Made by a program: the position numbers and the translations under genes. 49,033 nt of DNA from an uncultured Mailhella sp. (GTDB lineage Bacteria > Desulfobacterota > Desulfovibrionia > Desulfovibrionales > Desulfovibrionaceae). This document shows, piece after piece, positions 1 to 8,106 of this stretch; position 1 is the stretch's first letter, and each line of letters opens with the position of its first letter. The notes under the pieces were generated by a model. The model was given only the letters and a program-made list of their open reading frames with translations. It was not told the origin of the DNA and did no database searches. The stretch spans positions 1 to 49,033 of the forward strand of contig CALUUX010000021.1 of the NCBI GenBank assembly GCA_944324085.1, written 5' to 3'.

Positions 1-751
1 GGCCCAGGCTCGCGAGAACGGCGTTCCGGTCCGCTTCCACGGCGGCGTTGCAACGGATGAGCGCTGGGGAAAGTCCGTCCCGGAAGAAGGCAAACGGACC
101 GCCGCTCTTTTCCACAGCCGAAGCGTTGGGCACGGTGCCGGCAAGATGGGTGAGCACGTTGGGGGAATTGAGCGTGGTTTCCACAATGTTGGTTCCAGGC
201 GTCAGAGGCAGAATATTTTCAAAGGCCTCAACGACCCTGAACGTGGCGGAAGCGGGAAGGGCCGCCACGCGTTTTTTAGGCAGGGGCAAAGCCGCCAGCA
301 CTTCGTTGTCTCCGGTGGTGCGGCAGGCCCAGAGATTGTCCGACATCTCAGCCAGACATGGGGAGGCGTCGCAGCCAGCTTCTTTCAGCGCGCGGCGGAA
401 CACCAGAGAGCCGAGATTGCCAGGGACGATGAGCGCGCAGTGGTCCGACCGGAAATACGGCGCGCAGAGGCGGGCTATTTCCTCATGGCGATAATCGGGA
501 ACGCAGACCAGAATGCGGTTTGAGGCGGCCAGTGCCTCCTGAAAATCCGTGGTCATGCGGGCCGGCAGGGCTTTTCCCGTGACGCCGGCGCGACCGCGCA
601 GAAGAATGCCTCCGCGACGTCGAATGTCGTCCATGTCCGGGGAGAATCGTTCCGTGTCGCACAGCGTCACGCTGACGCCCCGCAGCGTGAACCACGCCGC
701 GGTGGTTTTGCCCGTGGAGCCGCATCCGATGATGACGACGTCTGTTTTCAT
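1..751 (-). CDS. Opine (octopine/nopaline) dehydrogenase-like protein, partial
   Basis: The frame opens at an ATG at 751 and is still open at the left edge, so the C-terminus is missing; about 250 residues are visible. The N-terminus reads MKTDVVIIGCGSTGKTTAAW, a Rossmann fold with GxGxxG for NAD(P). A later stretch around NSPNVLTHLAGTVPNA resembles the C-terminal substrate domain of the NAD/NADP octopine/nopaline dehydrogenase family. Those enzymes reversibly join an amino acid and a 2-oxo acid. A GAGG ribosome site lies about 10 bases upstream. The gene is last in the minus-strand module, after a terminator hairpin, so it may depend on read-through or have its own promoter. Another ketopantoate-reductase-like dehydrogenase is possible. 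Family call fairly sure, substrate unknown. Confidence 0.7.
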   Translation of the reverse strand, partial: MKTDVVIIGCGSTGKTTAAWFTLRGVSVTLCDTERFSPDMDDIRRRGGILLRGRAGVTGKALPARMTTDFQEALAASNRILVCVPDYRHEEIARLCAPYFRSDHCALIVPGNLGSLVFRRALKEAGCDASPCLAEMSDNLWACRTTGDNEVLAALPLPKKRVAALPASATFRVVEAFENILPLTPGTNIVETTLNSPNVLTHLAGTVPNASAVEKSGGPFAFFRDGLSPALIRCNAAVEADRNAVLASLG

Positions 752-775
752 GAAAGGTACCTCATCGTGACGAAA

Positions 776-810
776 CGCGGGCGGCTGGAAGTTCATTCCA
801 ACCGCCCGCG
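776..810 (-). terminator. Hairpin terminator after the CyuA-like gene
   Basis: Two 15-base arms (776-790 and 796-810) surround a 5-base loop. In minus-strand RNA every position pairs, one as G-U; in plus-strand RNA that pair would be C-A, which points to minus-strand use. The following GTTTCG is only a weak U-tract, so some read-through into the opine dehydrogenase gene is likely. Confidence 0.6.
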
Positions 811-822
811 GGGGAGTATCGT

Positions 823-2124
823 TTACTGACGCTGACGTTCCTCGAAGGTCATCAGCGGGAAGATGTGACGTTTCTCGAAAAGCTGACGGCAAAGGTCGCG
901 GTCGCTGTCCACCATGCCGAACAGGGCCGTGCGTCCGAGCAGTTCGATGGATTCGTCCGCCGTGGGGGCGAGCACGCCCTGATTGTTGGCGATGCGCACG
1001 CCCTTGAGCGCCAGATTGCCGGCTTCCAGGGCGATGCCGGTGCCCGAGGAGATGCGCAGCGCGCAGGCGAGCTTGGCGCCGTCGCAGACCACGCCGAAGA
1101 TGCTGGGAATGGTGTTCTGCACGGCGATTTCCACTTGCTTTTCGCTGCCGCCGCGCAGCAGCACGGATCCTGCGGCCACGCCCAGAGACGCGGCCACTTC
1201 GCAGGAGCACATGGACGGACATTTGCCGATGCGCCGGATGACGGCGATGGACACCAGATAGCTCAGAGCCATGGCTCGCTGCAACGCTTCGTCGGGAAGC
1301 GCAAGATCCTTGGCGAGGCTCACCAGAGGCATGGAGGCGGCGATGCCCACGTTGCCTTTGTTGGCGCAGCTCATGGCCGGATAATTCACGCCGGACATGC
1401 GCGCTTCGCAACCGGCGGCGGCCCATGCCTTGGCCCGTATGTAAGGACTGCCCTCAGCGGCGTCGTGCAGCGTGGCGCCGATGCCCGCGCCGAGCTTGCC
1501 TTCAATGGCCGCCCCGGCGAGGCGGGTATTGTAGGACGCCGCTTCCAGCATGAAATCCAGCTTTTCAAGGGGCGCGTTTGTCGCGAGGTCGTAGAAGTCC
1601 TTGATGCGGTACTTGAGAATCGGATCCGTATGGCTTTGAGCCGTGGGATCGGGCTCGTGGCGTTCCAGAATTTCTCCGTTGCGCATCTTGAGCGTAAGCC
1701 CGTCGCTCCGGTTCTGAATTTCCGCCACGCCCGTTCCGCGGTCGGTTTTGATGGTGATCTTGGCGTAGATGCCGAGGTCTGTGCGATCCCAGAGAGGCCG
1801 GATGTGCACCAGCTCCGCGACCTTGCGGGCTTGGAGTTCCACTTCCGGCGTGACGGAATGAAGCACTTCCAGGCCAGCCTTGGGATCGCCTCCGAGCGCG
1901 CCCAGAGCGATGGCCATTTCCACGCCCAGCATCTGGGAGCCGGGGAAGGCCACATCGTCTATTTTGCAGCACATGCCCCAGTCGATATCGGCGTCGACGC
2001 GTTCGATGGTTCCGCCGATGGCGTCGTACGCCTCGGCGGCGCAGTAGCAGATGCCTATGGGACCCGTGCATCCCAGCGCGGGTTTGATTTCCGAACGAAG
2101 TATGTTGTAGAGTTCCTGATTCAT
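823..2124 (-). CDS. L-cysteine desulfidase (CyuA/UPF0597) family protein, divergent
   Basis: This 433-residue protein belongs to the L-cysteine desulfidase / UPF0597 family, related to the serine dehydratase alpha chain. Studied members use a [4Fe-4S] cluster to split L-cysteine into pyruvate, sulfide and ammonia. Visible signatures are PALGCTGP at residues 15-22, CPSMCSC at 302-308, CDGAK at 347-351 and a further Cys at 354, fitting cluster ligands and the catalytic cysteine. Two motifs are unusual: the family normally has GCTEP, here GCTGP, and the usual GSGNQG-like loop reads NKGNVG near 256-260. These changes make an altered substrate plausible. An AGGAG site sits about 10 bases before the ATG. 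The gene is 21 bases downstream of the flavoprotein gene, in the same operon. Confidence 0.75.
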   Translation of the reverse strand: MNQELYNILRSEIKPALGCTGPIGICYCAAEAYDAIGGTIERVDADIDWGMCCKIDDVAFPGSQMLGVEMAIALGALGGDPKAGLEVLHSVTPEVELQARKVAELVHIRPLWDRTDLGIYAKITIKTDRGTGVAEIQNRSDGLTLKMRNGEILERHEPDPTAQSHTDPILKYRIKDFYDLATNAPLEKLDFMLEAASYNTRLAGAAIEGKLGAGIGATLHDAAEGSPYIRAKAWAAAGCEARMSGVNYPAMSCANKGNVGIAASMPLVSLAKDLALPDEALQRAMALSYLVSIAVIRRIGKCPSMCSCEVAASLGVAAGSVLLRGGSEKQVEIAVQNTIPSIFGVVCDGAKLACALRISSGTGIALEAGNLALKGVRIANNQGVLAPTADESIELLGRTALFGMVDSDRDLCRQLFEKRHIFPLMTFEERQRQ

Positions 2125-2145
2125 GCGATCACGCTCCTGTCGCGA

Positions 2146-3828
2146 TTATTTATACTTGTCGCGCATACCCACCACATATTCTCCGTTGCGGCGTTCTATG
2201 TAGAAGATCTTCTTATTGTACAGCGGATTGGTGAACGGATAATCCTTACGGATATGGAGACCGCGCGTTTCCCGACGTTCGCGGGCGCAGAGCATGATGG
2301 CTTCGCCTACGTCCAGCAGGTCGAAGACTTCGGCGGCGCGCATGAGTTCATGAGAGTTGGAAACTTTCATCTCGGCCTTGCACAGTTCGCGCAGTTCGCG
2401 CAGATTCTTGAGACCGGCCGACAGCAGCGTTTCCGAACGGACGCGTTCCGGCCCGGCGCCGGCGTAATCGGTGAGAATCTGCTGAAGCCCCCAGTTTCCT
2501 TCCTGCCACGGCGCGCCGGATTTGCGTTCGTACAGGGAGCTGAAGAATTCCATGCGTTCGCGGGTGAGATCCAAATCGGCCACAGGTTTGATTTCCAGAT
2601 CCTGATAGCGTTTGCCGATATTTTCGCCGCATATCCAGCCGTAGACGGCTGCTCCGGCGATGGCTCCGCGCACGTTGCCCACCACGTCGCCGGCGGCGTA
2701 GAGTCCGGGAAGCGTGGTCTGGCCGTCAACGCCGATTTCCACGCCGCGGCCCAGGAAGTACGGTTCGAACTGACCGAATTCCACAGCCTGCTTGCGGAGA
2801 TCCAGACCGCGTTTGCCCATGTAGTTGAGGAAGCTTGTCAGGCCTTCGCTTTCGAAGTCCTTCATCATGCACTGGAAGTCTTCCTCGTCGATCTGGGAGC
2901 AGTCCATATAGATGGGGGCGCGTCCTTCGCGGGCCATGTCGGTGAACACGTTGTTCCACACGTCGGACGTGATGTCGCTCACTTCCTTGGTGGCCTTGGT
3001 GATGAAGGGGCCCACATTGGAACCGTCGGGATATTTGAAAATGACTATCCAGGTGCCTTTGCCGGCGCGAGTCCAGTATTTGTGACCGGAATGGCGGTAC
3101 GGCAGCTCGAAGTTCACAAGACGCGCGCCCGCGCGCAGGGCCTGTGCATGGCCGGCGCCGGCGTTGGCGGGGCTGTTGGCCGTATTGAACATGGTGGACG
3201 GCGTGGACATGGGCGTGTAGAGGCGGCTCGCCGTGCCGCTGGCCATCATGACGCAGCGGCTCTGCACCAGCACGAAAGAAGGTTCGGAACGGCTGTTGTC
3301 CAGAGCCAGCGCGCCCAGCGCGCGGGTGCCGTCATGCAGCAGTTCCAGCACGTCGTGGTGGTTGAGAATGGTGACGCCGAGGGAACGGGCCTTTTTCGTG
3401 AGCACGGCCTTCTGGTTGTGGCCGTCGTATTTCAACCAGATGCGGGGGCGTCCGGGGAAGGCGTGACCGCGGAACACGAACTCGTTATTGTAGGGCTTCA
3501 TGTTGATGCCCCATTCTTGCCACTTGCGCACGATGGAGGACGACATCTTCATGAACTGATAGGTAAGCAGCGGATCATAGCAGCTTCCGATCTGGCTTTC
3601 CATAAGTTCCTGGAAAATGACGTCGAGATCGTTGCCGTGCACTTCCGGCAGATAGCAGAAGAAGTGATCGCAACCTCCGCCGCCGGAACCGCTGCGTCTG
3701 GTGTCGGCCTTTTCCAGCACAACGACGCGGGTTCCCTGTTCCGCGGCTGAGATGGCCGCCATAAGTCCGCCGATACCGCCGCCGATGACAACAAGATCCG
3801 TTTCTATGGTTTTACTGATGGGCAGCAT
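2146..3828 (-). CDS. AprA/fumarate-reductase-like FAD flavoprotein
   Basis: A 560-residue flavoprotein of the succinate dehydrogenase/fumarate reductase/adenylylsulfate reductase alpha family. The N-terminus holds an FAD dinucleotide fold (VVIGGGIGGLMAAISAAEQG), and near residue 400 the second FAD motif reads TTLPGLYAAGDVVG. The reading frame is open 126 bases further upstream, but that part overlaps the ferredoxin gene and has no ribosome site. The ATG at 3828 has AGGAG 8 bases upstream and follows the ferredoxin stop by 2 bases. Tight coupling to the two-cluster ferredoxin copies the AprB-AprA arrangement, but the transporter neighbourhood suggests oxidation or reduction of an imported organic acid, not APS reduction. 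There is no signal peptide, so it acts in the cytoplasm. Substrate unknown. Confidence 0.8.
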   Translation of the reverse strand: MLPISKTIETDLVVIGGGIGGLMAAISAAEQGTRVVVLEKADTRRSGSGGGGCDHFFCYLPEVHGNDLDVIFQELMESQIGSCYDPLLTYQFMKMSSSIVRKWQEWGINMKPYNNEFVFRGHAFPGRPRIWLKYDGHNQKAVLTKKARSLGVTILNHHDVLELLHDGTRALGALALDNSRSEPSFVLVQSRCVMMASGTASRLYTPMSTPSTMFNTANSPANAGAGHAQALRAGARLVNFELPYRHSGHKYWTRAGKGTWIVIFKYPDGSNVGPFITKATKEVSDITSDVWNNVFTDMAREGRAPIYMDCSQIDEEDFQCMMKDFESEGLTSFLNYMGKRGLDLRKQAVEFGQFEPYFLGRGVEIGVDGQTTLPGLYAAGDVVGNVRGAIAGAAVYGWICGENIGKRYQDLEIKPVADLDLTRERMEFFSSLYERKSGAPWQEGNWGLQQILTDYAGAGPERVRSETLLSAGLKNLRELRELCKAEMKVSNSHELMRAAEVFDLLDVGEAIMLCARERRETRGLHIRKDYPFTNPLYNKKIFYIERRNGEYVVGMRDKYK

Positions 3829-3830
3829 GG

Positions 3831-4079
3831 CTAATCTCCTGCTTTGTGGTTCAGAGCCGCGGCGTCCGTGGTCGTGATCATGTAGTGGAGCGGGAAGCGA
3901 AGATCCACAGCCTTTCTCGGACAATCCAGCACGCAGGCGTTGCAGTGCCAGCATTCCCTGGGATAGAGGACGACGGGCACGGTTTTGGGCGCGTGATCAA
4001 TGTCGAAAACCTCGCACGGACAGATTTCGACGCACAAGCCGCAGCCGATGCATTTTTCTTTATCAATAACTGGAGGCAT
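3831..4079 (-). CDS. 4Fe-4S dicluster ferredoxin, AprB-like
   Basis: An 82-residue iron-sulfur protein starting MPPVIDKEKCIGCGLC. It has two cysteine clusters, CIGCGLCVEICP at about residues 10-21 and CWHCNACVLDCP at about 43-54, each fitting one [4Fe-4S] cluster. The spacing between them resembles the beta subunit of APS reductase, but the protein stops soon after the second cluster and lacks the long AprB tail. AAGGAG lies 5 bases before the ATG. The stop codon is 2 bases before the flavoprotein start, so the two are probably translated together, this protein passing electrons to or from the flavin. Confidence 0.85.
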   Translation of the reverse strand: MPPVIDKEKCIGCGLCVEICPCEVFDIDHAPKTVPVVLYPRECWHCNACVLDCPRKAVDLRFPLHYMITTTDAAALNHKAGD

Positions 4080-4090
4080 AAGAACTCCTT

Positions 4091-4112
4091 GCCCGCCATT
4101 TGAGCGGCGGGC
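4091..4112 (-). promoter_or_regulatory. Intergenic mRNA hairpin before the ferredoxin gene
   Basis: A perfect 7-base GC stem (GCCCGCC/GGCGGGC) with an 8-base loop lies between the TRAP permease and ferredoxin genes, just upstream of the ferredoxin ribosome site. No U-tract follows in the minus-strand RNA, so it is more likely an RNA-processing or stability element than a terminator. Function is inferred. Confidence 0.4.
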
Positions 4113-4152
4113 CTTGCAACAATCGTGGAATGTTCAGGAGAGGGCGGTTCGC

Positions 4153-6057
4153 TTACTTGAAGACGCTCGGCAGCCAGAGTGCGGTCTGCGGAATGAAGTA
4201 GACGATGGCCACCAGAACCGTCATGGCGATGGCAAAGGGAATGGCCGCGCGGAACATGGTGTTCAGCGGCACCTTGGCCAGTTCCTTGATGACGAAGAGG
4301 TTTACCCCGAAGGGAGGAGTGATGGTTCCCATGTTCAGCAGGATGACCATGAGCACGCCGAACCACACCAGATTCCAGTGATAGACGGCGGCGATGGGCA
4401 GAAAGATGGGAACGCATACCAGCAGCAGCGGCAGGGCGGGCACAAAGCAGCCAAGCACGATCATGACGATCACGATGGCGAGCATGGTGAGCCCTCCGGA
4501 CAGCTCCAGCGACGCGATGCTGGACGCCATGACCGTGGGAATGCGGCTCAGCGTCATGAAATAGCTGAGCATGGCCGCGCCGGTAAGAACGGCAAAGCAC
4601 ATGGCGATGAACTTGGCCGAATCGTTGAGCGCGGCGATGAATTTTTTCATGGTCATGCGACGCATGAACAGGGCGACGAGGAACGCGCCCACGGCGCCGA
4701 TGCCGCCGCCTTCCGCCGGGGTGAAGATGCCGCCGTAAATGCCGCCGATGACCAGCACGAACAGAACGAGGATAGGCAGGGTATACTTGAGGGTGCGCAT
4801 GCGTTCTTTCATGGGCACCTTGGCTATGGTGGGCGCGGCGGACGGATGGAGCACGGCGATGATCCACACGGTAATGCAGAAAAGAATCGTGAGAATGACG
4901 CCGGGAATGGCCCCTGCCATGAACAATTCGCTTACCGACTGTTCAGCCAGCACGCCGTACATGATGAGGTTGGTGCTCGGGGGAATGAGCGAACCGATGA
5001 CGCCTGCGCAGGCCAGCGTGCCCACGGCCAGTTTGTCGTCATAGTTGTTGGCGCGCATTTCAGGCAGGGCGATGGCGTTCATGGCGATGGATCCGGAAAG
5101 ATGATCGCCCACCACGGCGCCGAACGCCGCGCAGGCGCAGACGCTGCCCTGGGCGAGGCCGCCGCGGAAGTGGCCTATCCAGTTGCGGGCGAAGGAGTAC
5201 AGATCGCGTCCGAGGTCGCCGTAATAGCAGAAGTAGCCCATGAGCATGAAGAACATGAGCGGCACCCAGTTATAGCTGCTCGATCCTGTGAACATGACCT
5301 GACCGAACATGACCATGGCGGGATTGAATCCGCGTATGGCGCAGGAGAAGACGAAACCCGCGGCCATGAGCGCGAAGGCGACGGGCATGCCGCAGATGAA
5401 CATGAACAGCATGACGCACAGGCCTATGATGCCGAGATTGACGGCACCGAGACCGGGGAAGCGATGCGTCGCCACATACCACGCGATGAGTACGGGAATG
5501 ACGCCGAAAAGGATGGCGAACGCCGCGTGTCCCTTGCCGATGCGGCGCACGCGGTCAAGCAGACGAAGCGCGTCGATGACAAAGGCCGCAAGGAGCGTGC
5601 AGAAACCGAAACACACGAACCACACGAAGGGATTGATGGGCAGACCCAGCTGATGGGTGATGGTGGTCGTGTTCGAGGCCAGTCTGCCCGTGGCCCAGAT
5701 GCATACGCAGCAGATGGCCGCGCTCCAGATGGTGGTGGAACATTCGAGCGTTATTTTGCTGTCTGGTTTCAGGGTTTCCGTAAAGATATCCATCGTCACA
5801 TGGCTCTTACGGCACTGCGTGTAGGCTATGCCTGAAAACACCACGATGGGCATGAGCATTTCCGTGACTTCGTGGGCGCCGGAAATGGGGCTGCTGAAAA
5901 GACTGCGCAGAAAAACGTCGAAGAACGTGATGAGAACGATGACGAGAAAGCATCCGATGCCGCCGACGCTGAGCCATTTGCAGAACGTGGTGAGTTTCTG
6001 AGCGGCCGCGTCGAGAGGCGAGGCGGAAAGAGCCTCGGAATGGGCGGGGGCAGACAT
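4153..6057 (-). CDS. TRAP transporter, fused DctQ-DctM permease
   Basis: This 634-residue membrane protein joins both TRAP permease subunits. Residues about 20-180 form the four-helix small subunit (DctQ type). Residues about 195-634 form the large subunit (DctM type), with many hydrophobic helices and the motif GSLIPPSTNLIMYGVLAEQS. The fused form is common in this transporter class. With the periplasmic binding protein encoded upstream it would carry a carboxylate or related anion inward using a sodium gradient. GGAGG is 6 bases before the ATG. It is the second structural gene of the operon, 75 bases after the binding-protein stop. Confidence 0.92.
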   Translation of the reverse strand: MSAPAHSEALSASPLDAAAQKLTTFCKWLSVGGIGCFLVIVLITFFDVFLRSLFSSPISGAHEVTEMLMPIVVFSGIAYTQCRKSHVTMDIFTETLKPDSKITLECSTTIWSAAICCVCIWATGRLASNTTTITHQLGLPINPFVWFVCFGFCTLLAAFVIDALRLLDRVRRIGKGHAAFAILFGVIPVLIAWYVATHRFPGLGAVNLGIIGLCVMLFMFICGMPVAFALMAAGFVFSCAIRGFNPAMVMFGQVMFTGSSSYNWVPLMFFMLMGYFCYYGDLGRDLYSFARNWIGHFRGGLAQGSVCACAAFGAVVGDHLSGSIAMNAIALPEMRANNYDDKLAVGTLACAGVIGSLIPPSTNLIMYGVLAEQSVSELFMAGAIPGVILTILFCITVWIIAVLHPSAAPTIAKVPMKERMRTLKYTLPILVLFVLVIGGIYGGIFTPAEGGGIGAVGAFLVALFMRRMTMKKFIAALNDSAKFIAMCFAVLTGAAMLSYFMTLSRIPTVMASSIASLELSGGLTMLAIVIVMIVLGCFVPALPLLLVCVPIFLPIAAVYHWNLVWFGVLMVILLNMGTITPPFGVNLFVIKELAKVPLNTMFRAAIPFAIAMTVLVAIVYFIPQTALWLPSVFK

Positions 6058-6132
6058 GAGAAGACCTCCGAAGAGAAGAGGAAAGGCGGCGGCGACGCTC
6101 TGCTGTTTCGCGAGCGTCGCCGCAAAAGAGCG

Positions 6133-7209
6133 TTATTTGATGCCGAATTCCTGGAACAGCTTGGAATCCTTCCACAGAGGGCTGTACTGGGTCTCCAGTT
6201 CCTTCAGACGAGCCAGAATCTTGTCGCCGGGGAGGCCGGAAGCGGTAAGTTTGTCTGCCCAAGCCTTATCCAGCGGGGCGAAAAGGGTGTGAATTTCGTC
6301 GTATTCGGCGTCGGTGAGGGGGCAGATGACGCCGCCCATTTCATTTTTCCACTGCTTGGCCAGCTCGTACTCGATGTCGCTCATGTACTTGGTGCTGCGC
6401 TGCGTGAATTCGTCGCCGAAGGTGTCGTCCACGACTTTTTTAAGATCGTCGGGCATGGAATCGTAGGTGTCCTGATTCATGGCCACGCCAAGGATGATGC
6501 CCGTGATGTTCACGGGAACCATATACTTGAGCATATCGCCGAAACGGCGGTTCACCAGCATGCCGAAACCGGTCATGGCGCCTTCGGCGATGCCCTGCTG
6601 CAGAGCCATGTACGCGTCGCCGGGAGACATGGACACTGGCACCGCGCCGAGAGCTTCAATCTTGGCCGCCACGGTGGGGCCGCCGAAGGCGACGATTTTT
6701 TTGCCCTTGAGATCGGCAAGCGTTTTCACGGGCTTGTTCATAACAATGAACTGACCGATCATGCCGTCGTAGGAATTGAGAAATTTCGCTCCCTTGAATT
6801 CCTTCATCACTTCAGGGAATTCTTTCTGAATTTCGTGCATGATGGTCGTGGGATGTTCGCTGGCGCGAGCGGGATCCAGGGCGTCCCACGCTCTTTCATG
6901 GAAGGGGAACTGGCCGGGCGCGTTGAGCAGGGCCACTTCAGTGAGATCGGCGAGACCGGTTTTCACCGTTTCGAAGCATTCCGAAATCTTGCTCATGGAT
7001 TCCGCGAAATAGGGAATGACCTTGATGCGTCCGCCGGAACGCTTTTCAAGATCGCTCATGACCCCTTCAAGGAAGAGCTTCCAACGGGTATTGGTCGGGG
7101 GTAGCGGCATATTCAGGTGCAGCTCGTACTCCACGGCGGCGTTGGCGGGTTGTTGAGGGGCGGAAATCAGCATCGTTGCGGCAAGCAGACCCAGCAGAAG
7201 TTTCTTCAT
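6133..7209 (-). CDS. TRAP transporter substrate-binding protein, DctP type
   Basis: A 358-residue periplasmic solute receptor. The N-terminus MKKLLLGLLAATMLISA, followed by PANA before AVEY, is a typical Sec signal peptide. The body has DctP-family features, including the LADLKGKKIVAFGGPTV stretch that lines the ligand site. A start 27 bases further upstream is open, but the chosen ATG has GGAGGAC 7 bases before it and gives a clean signal peptide. It delivers substrate to the fused permease downstream. The ligand cannot be told from sequence; organic anions are usual for the family. Confidence 0.92.
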   Translation of the reverse strand: MKKLLLGLLAATMLISAPQQPANAAVEYELHLNMPLPPTNTRWKLFLEGVMSDLEKRSGGRIKVIPYFAESMSKISECFETVKTGLADLTEVALLNAPGQFPFHERAWDALDPARASEHPTTIMHEIQKEFPEVMKEFKGAKFLNSYDGMIGQFIVMNKPVKTLADLKGKKIVAFGGPTVAAKIEALGAVPVSMSPGDAYMALQQGIAEGAMTGFGMLVNRRFGDMLKYMVPVNITGIILGVAMNQDTYDSMPDDLKKVVDDTFGDEFTQRSTKYMSDIEYELAKQWKNEMGGVICPLTDAEYDEIHTLFAPLDKAWADKLTASGLPGDKILARLKELETQYSPLWKDSKLFQEFGIK

Positions 7210-7323
7210 TGCCTGTCCTCCATTATAGGTTAACAAGCCGTTTTCCCTGAAAAGGAAAAACGTCCCGTACGACCTTGCGATTCCAGACAGCCGATTTCCC
7301 AGAACCTCAGCCGCGAAGCGGCA

Positions 7324-8052
7324 TTAATCCCATCTGTTGAAGGAGTTCAGCGTAACGACTCTCGGGTTGAAGATAGTGACGCCGCAGCTCAACAGTTCAT
7401 CATCCAGACCGAAGTTCCGCAGATACCACATGAGCACGGGATCCTTTTCGGAAAGGCCGAAAATTTTCGCGAGCTTGCTGTCCGCGGCGGTAGGAATGAT
7501 GGCTTTGATGGTATGGGAAATTTCGGCTCCTGTTATCGCAATTACAAGTTCTCTGAAAGAAAGTCCCTGTATATCGTCATCGGTCAGCCTTCTGACCGTG
7601 TCCGGGTAAATGTTGAACGTCCAGACGGCTGGAACGCCGTTTATGAAGTGACGTGATTCCTGAATAACCCACGGATGAATGATTTCTATGCCGCACGGGG
7701 CGACGCCGTTGAGGAAGGATACCGTATCTTTGGTTTCCGGCACGGGAGCGAAACGCTGCGTTTCCGTCACGCCCGCGCTGGCAAGAAGCCGACGCATGGA
7801 AAGTTCTTCATCGAAACGCATGGGGGTGTTCAGCACGCTGAAATTCACGATGTTTCCCACACCGTGACGTTTGGTGATGAATCCAGCCCTGGCGAGTTGT
7901 CCCAACGCTTCGCGGAGCGTTGCGCGACTGATGCTCAGCTGACCGCACAGCTCTTCTTCCGCGGGAAGTTTACGCGTTCCCTTGGGAAGACGGCGAATCA
8001 ACGAAAGCAGTTGTTCTTCAGCAATGTGGACTAAGGAAACTCGTTTACTCAT
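7324..8052 (-). CDS. GntR-family (HutC/UTRA) transcriptional regulator
   Basis: A 242-residue regulator with an N-terminal winged helix (about residues 5-75, with LPAEEELCGQLSISRATLRE and the wing) and a C-terminal UTRA effector domain (about 90-242). An upstream in-frame extension of 33 codons is open, but it runs through the promoter. The ATG at 8052 has AGAGG about 11 bases upstream and lies about 19 bases after the predicted transcription start. It leads the TRAP/flavoprotein module, with 114 bases before the binding-protein gene, so it probably senses the imported substrate or a product of it and controls the module. Confidence 0.88.
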   Translation of the reverse strand: MSKRVSLVHIAEEQLLSLIRRLPKGTRKLPAEEELCGQLSISRATLREALGQLARAGFITKRHGVGNIVNFSVLNTPMRFDEELSMRRLLASAGVTETQRFAPVPETKDTVSFLNGVAPCGIEIIHPWVIQESRHFINGVPAVWTFNIYPDTVRRLTDDDIQGLSFRELVIAITGAEISHTIKAIIPTAADSKLAKIFGLSEKDPVLMWYLRNFGLDDELLSCGVTIFNPRVVTLNSFNRWD

Positions 8053-8053
8053 C

Positions 8054-8061
8054 AGACGTCT
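8054..8061. promoter_or_regulatory. Palindrome at the GntR start, possible autoregulatory operator
   Basis: The 8-base palindrome AGACGTCT lies 1 base upstream of the regulator's ATG, between the predicted transcription start and the start codon. Binding there would block its own expression. It is short, so chance is possible. Confidence 0.3.
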
Positions 8062-8077
8062 AACCTCTTGTGTTTTT

Positions 8078-8106
8078 CTTTTAGCAATCTGGAAATAACG
8101 TGTCAA
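8078..8106 (-). promoter_or_regulatory. Sigma-70 promoter of the GntR-TRAP module
   Basis: On the minus strand a perfect TTGACA (8106-8101) is followed by a 17-base spacer and TAAAAG (8083-8078). The predicted transcript begins near 8071, about 19 bases before the regulator ATG. Confidence 0.7.

Noticed and set aside
865..3750. A 961-codon plus-strand open frame
   Set aside because: It lies opposite two well-supported minus-strand genes, spans the gap between them, and is low-complexity Gly/Ala/His/Phe-rich, as antisense frames in GC-rich DNA are.
2146..4079. Calling the flavoprotein-ferredoxin pair the dissimilatory APS reductase
   Set aside because: The ferredoxin lacks the AprB tail, and the neighbours are a TRAP transporter and a lyase, not sat or qmo genes.
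4000..5835. A 611-codon plus-strand open frame
   Set aside because: It is antisense to the TRAP permease and ferredoxin genes and is full of Glu/His/Asp repeats without any recognisable domain.
7213..7225. TATAAT on the minus strand next to the binding-protein ribosome site, as a promoter
   Set aside because: It directly abuts GGAGG, so a transcript from it would begin after the ribosome site, and no -35 element lies at a suitable distance.
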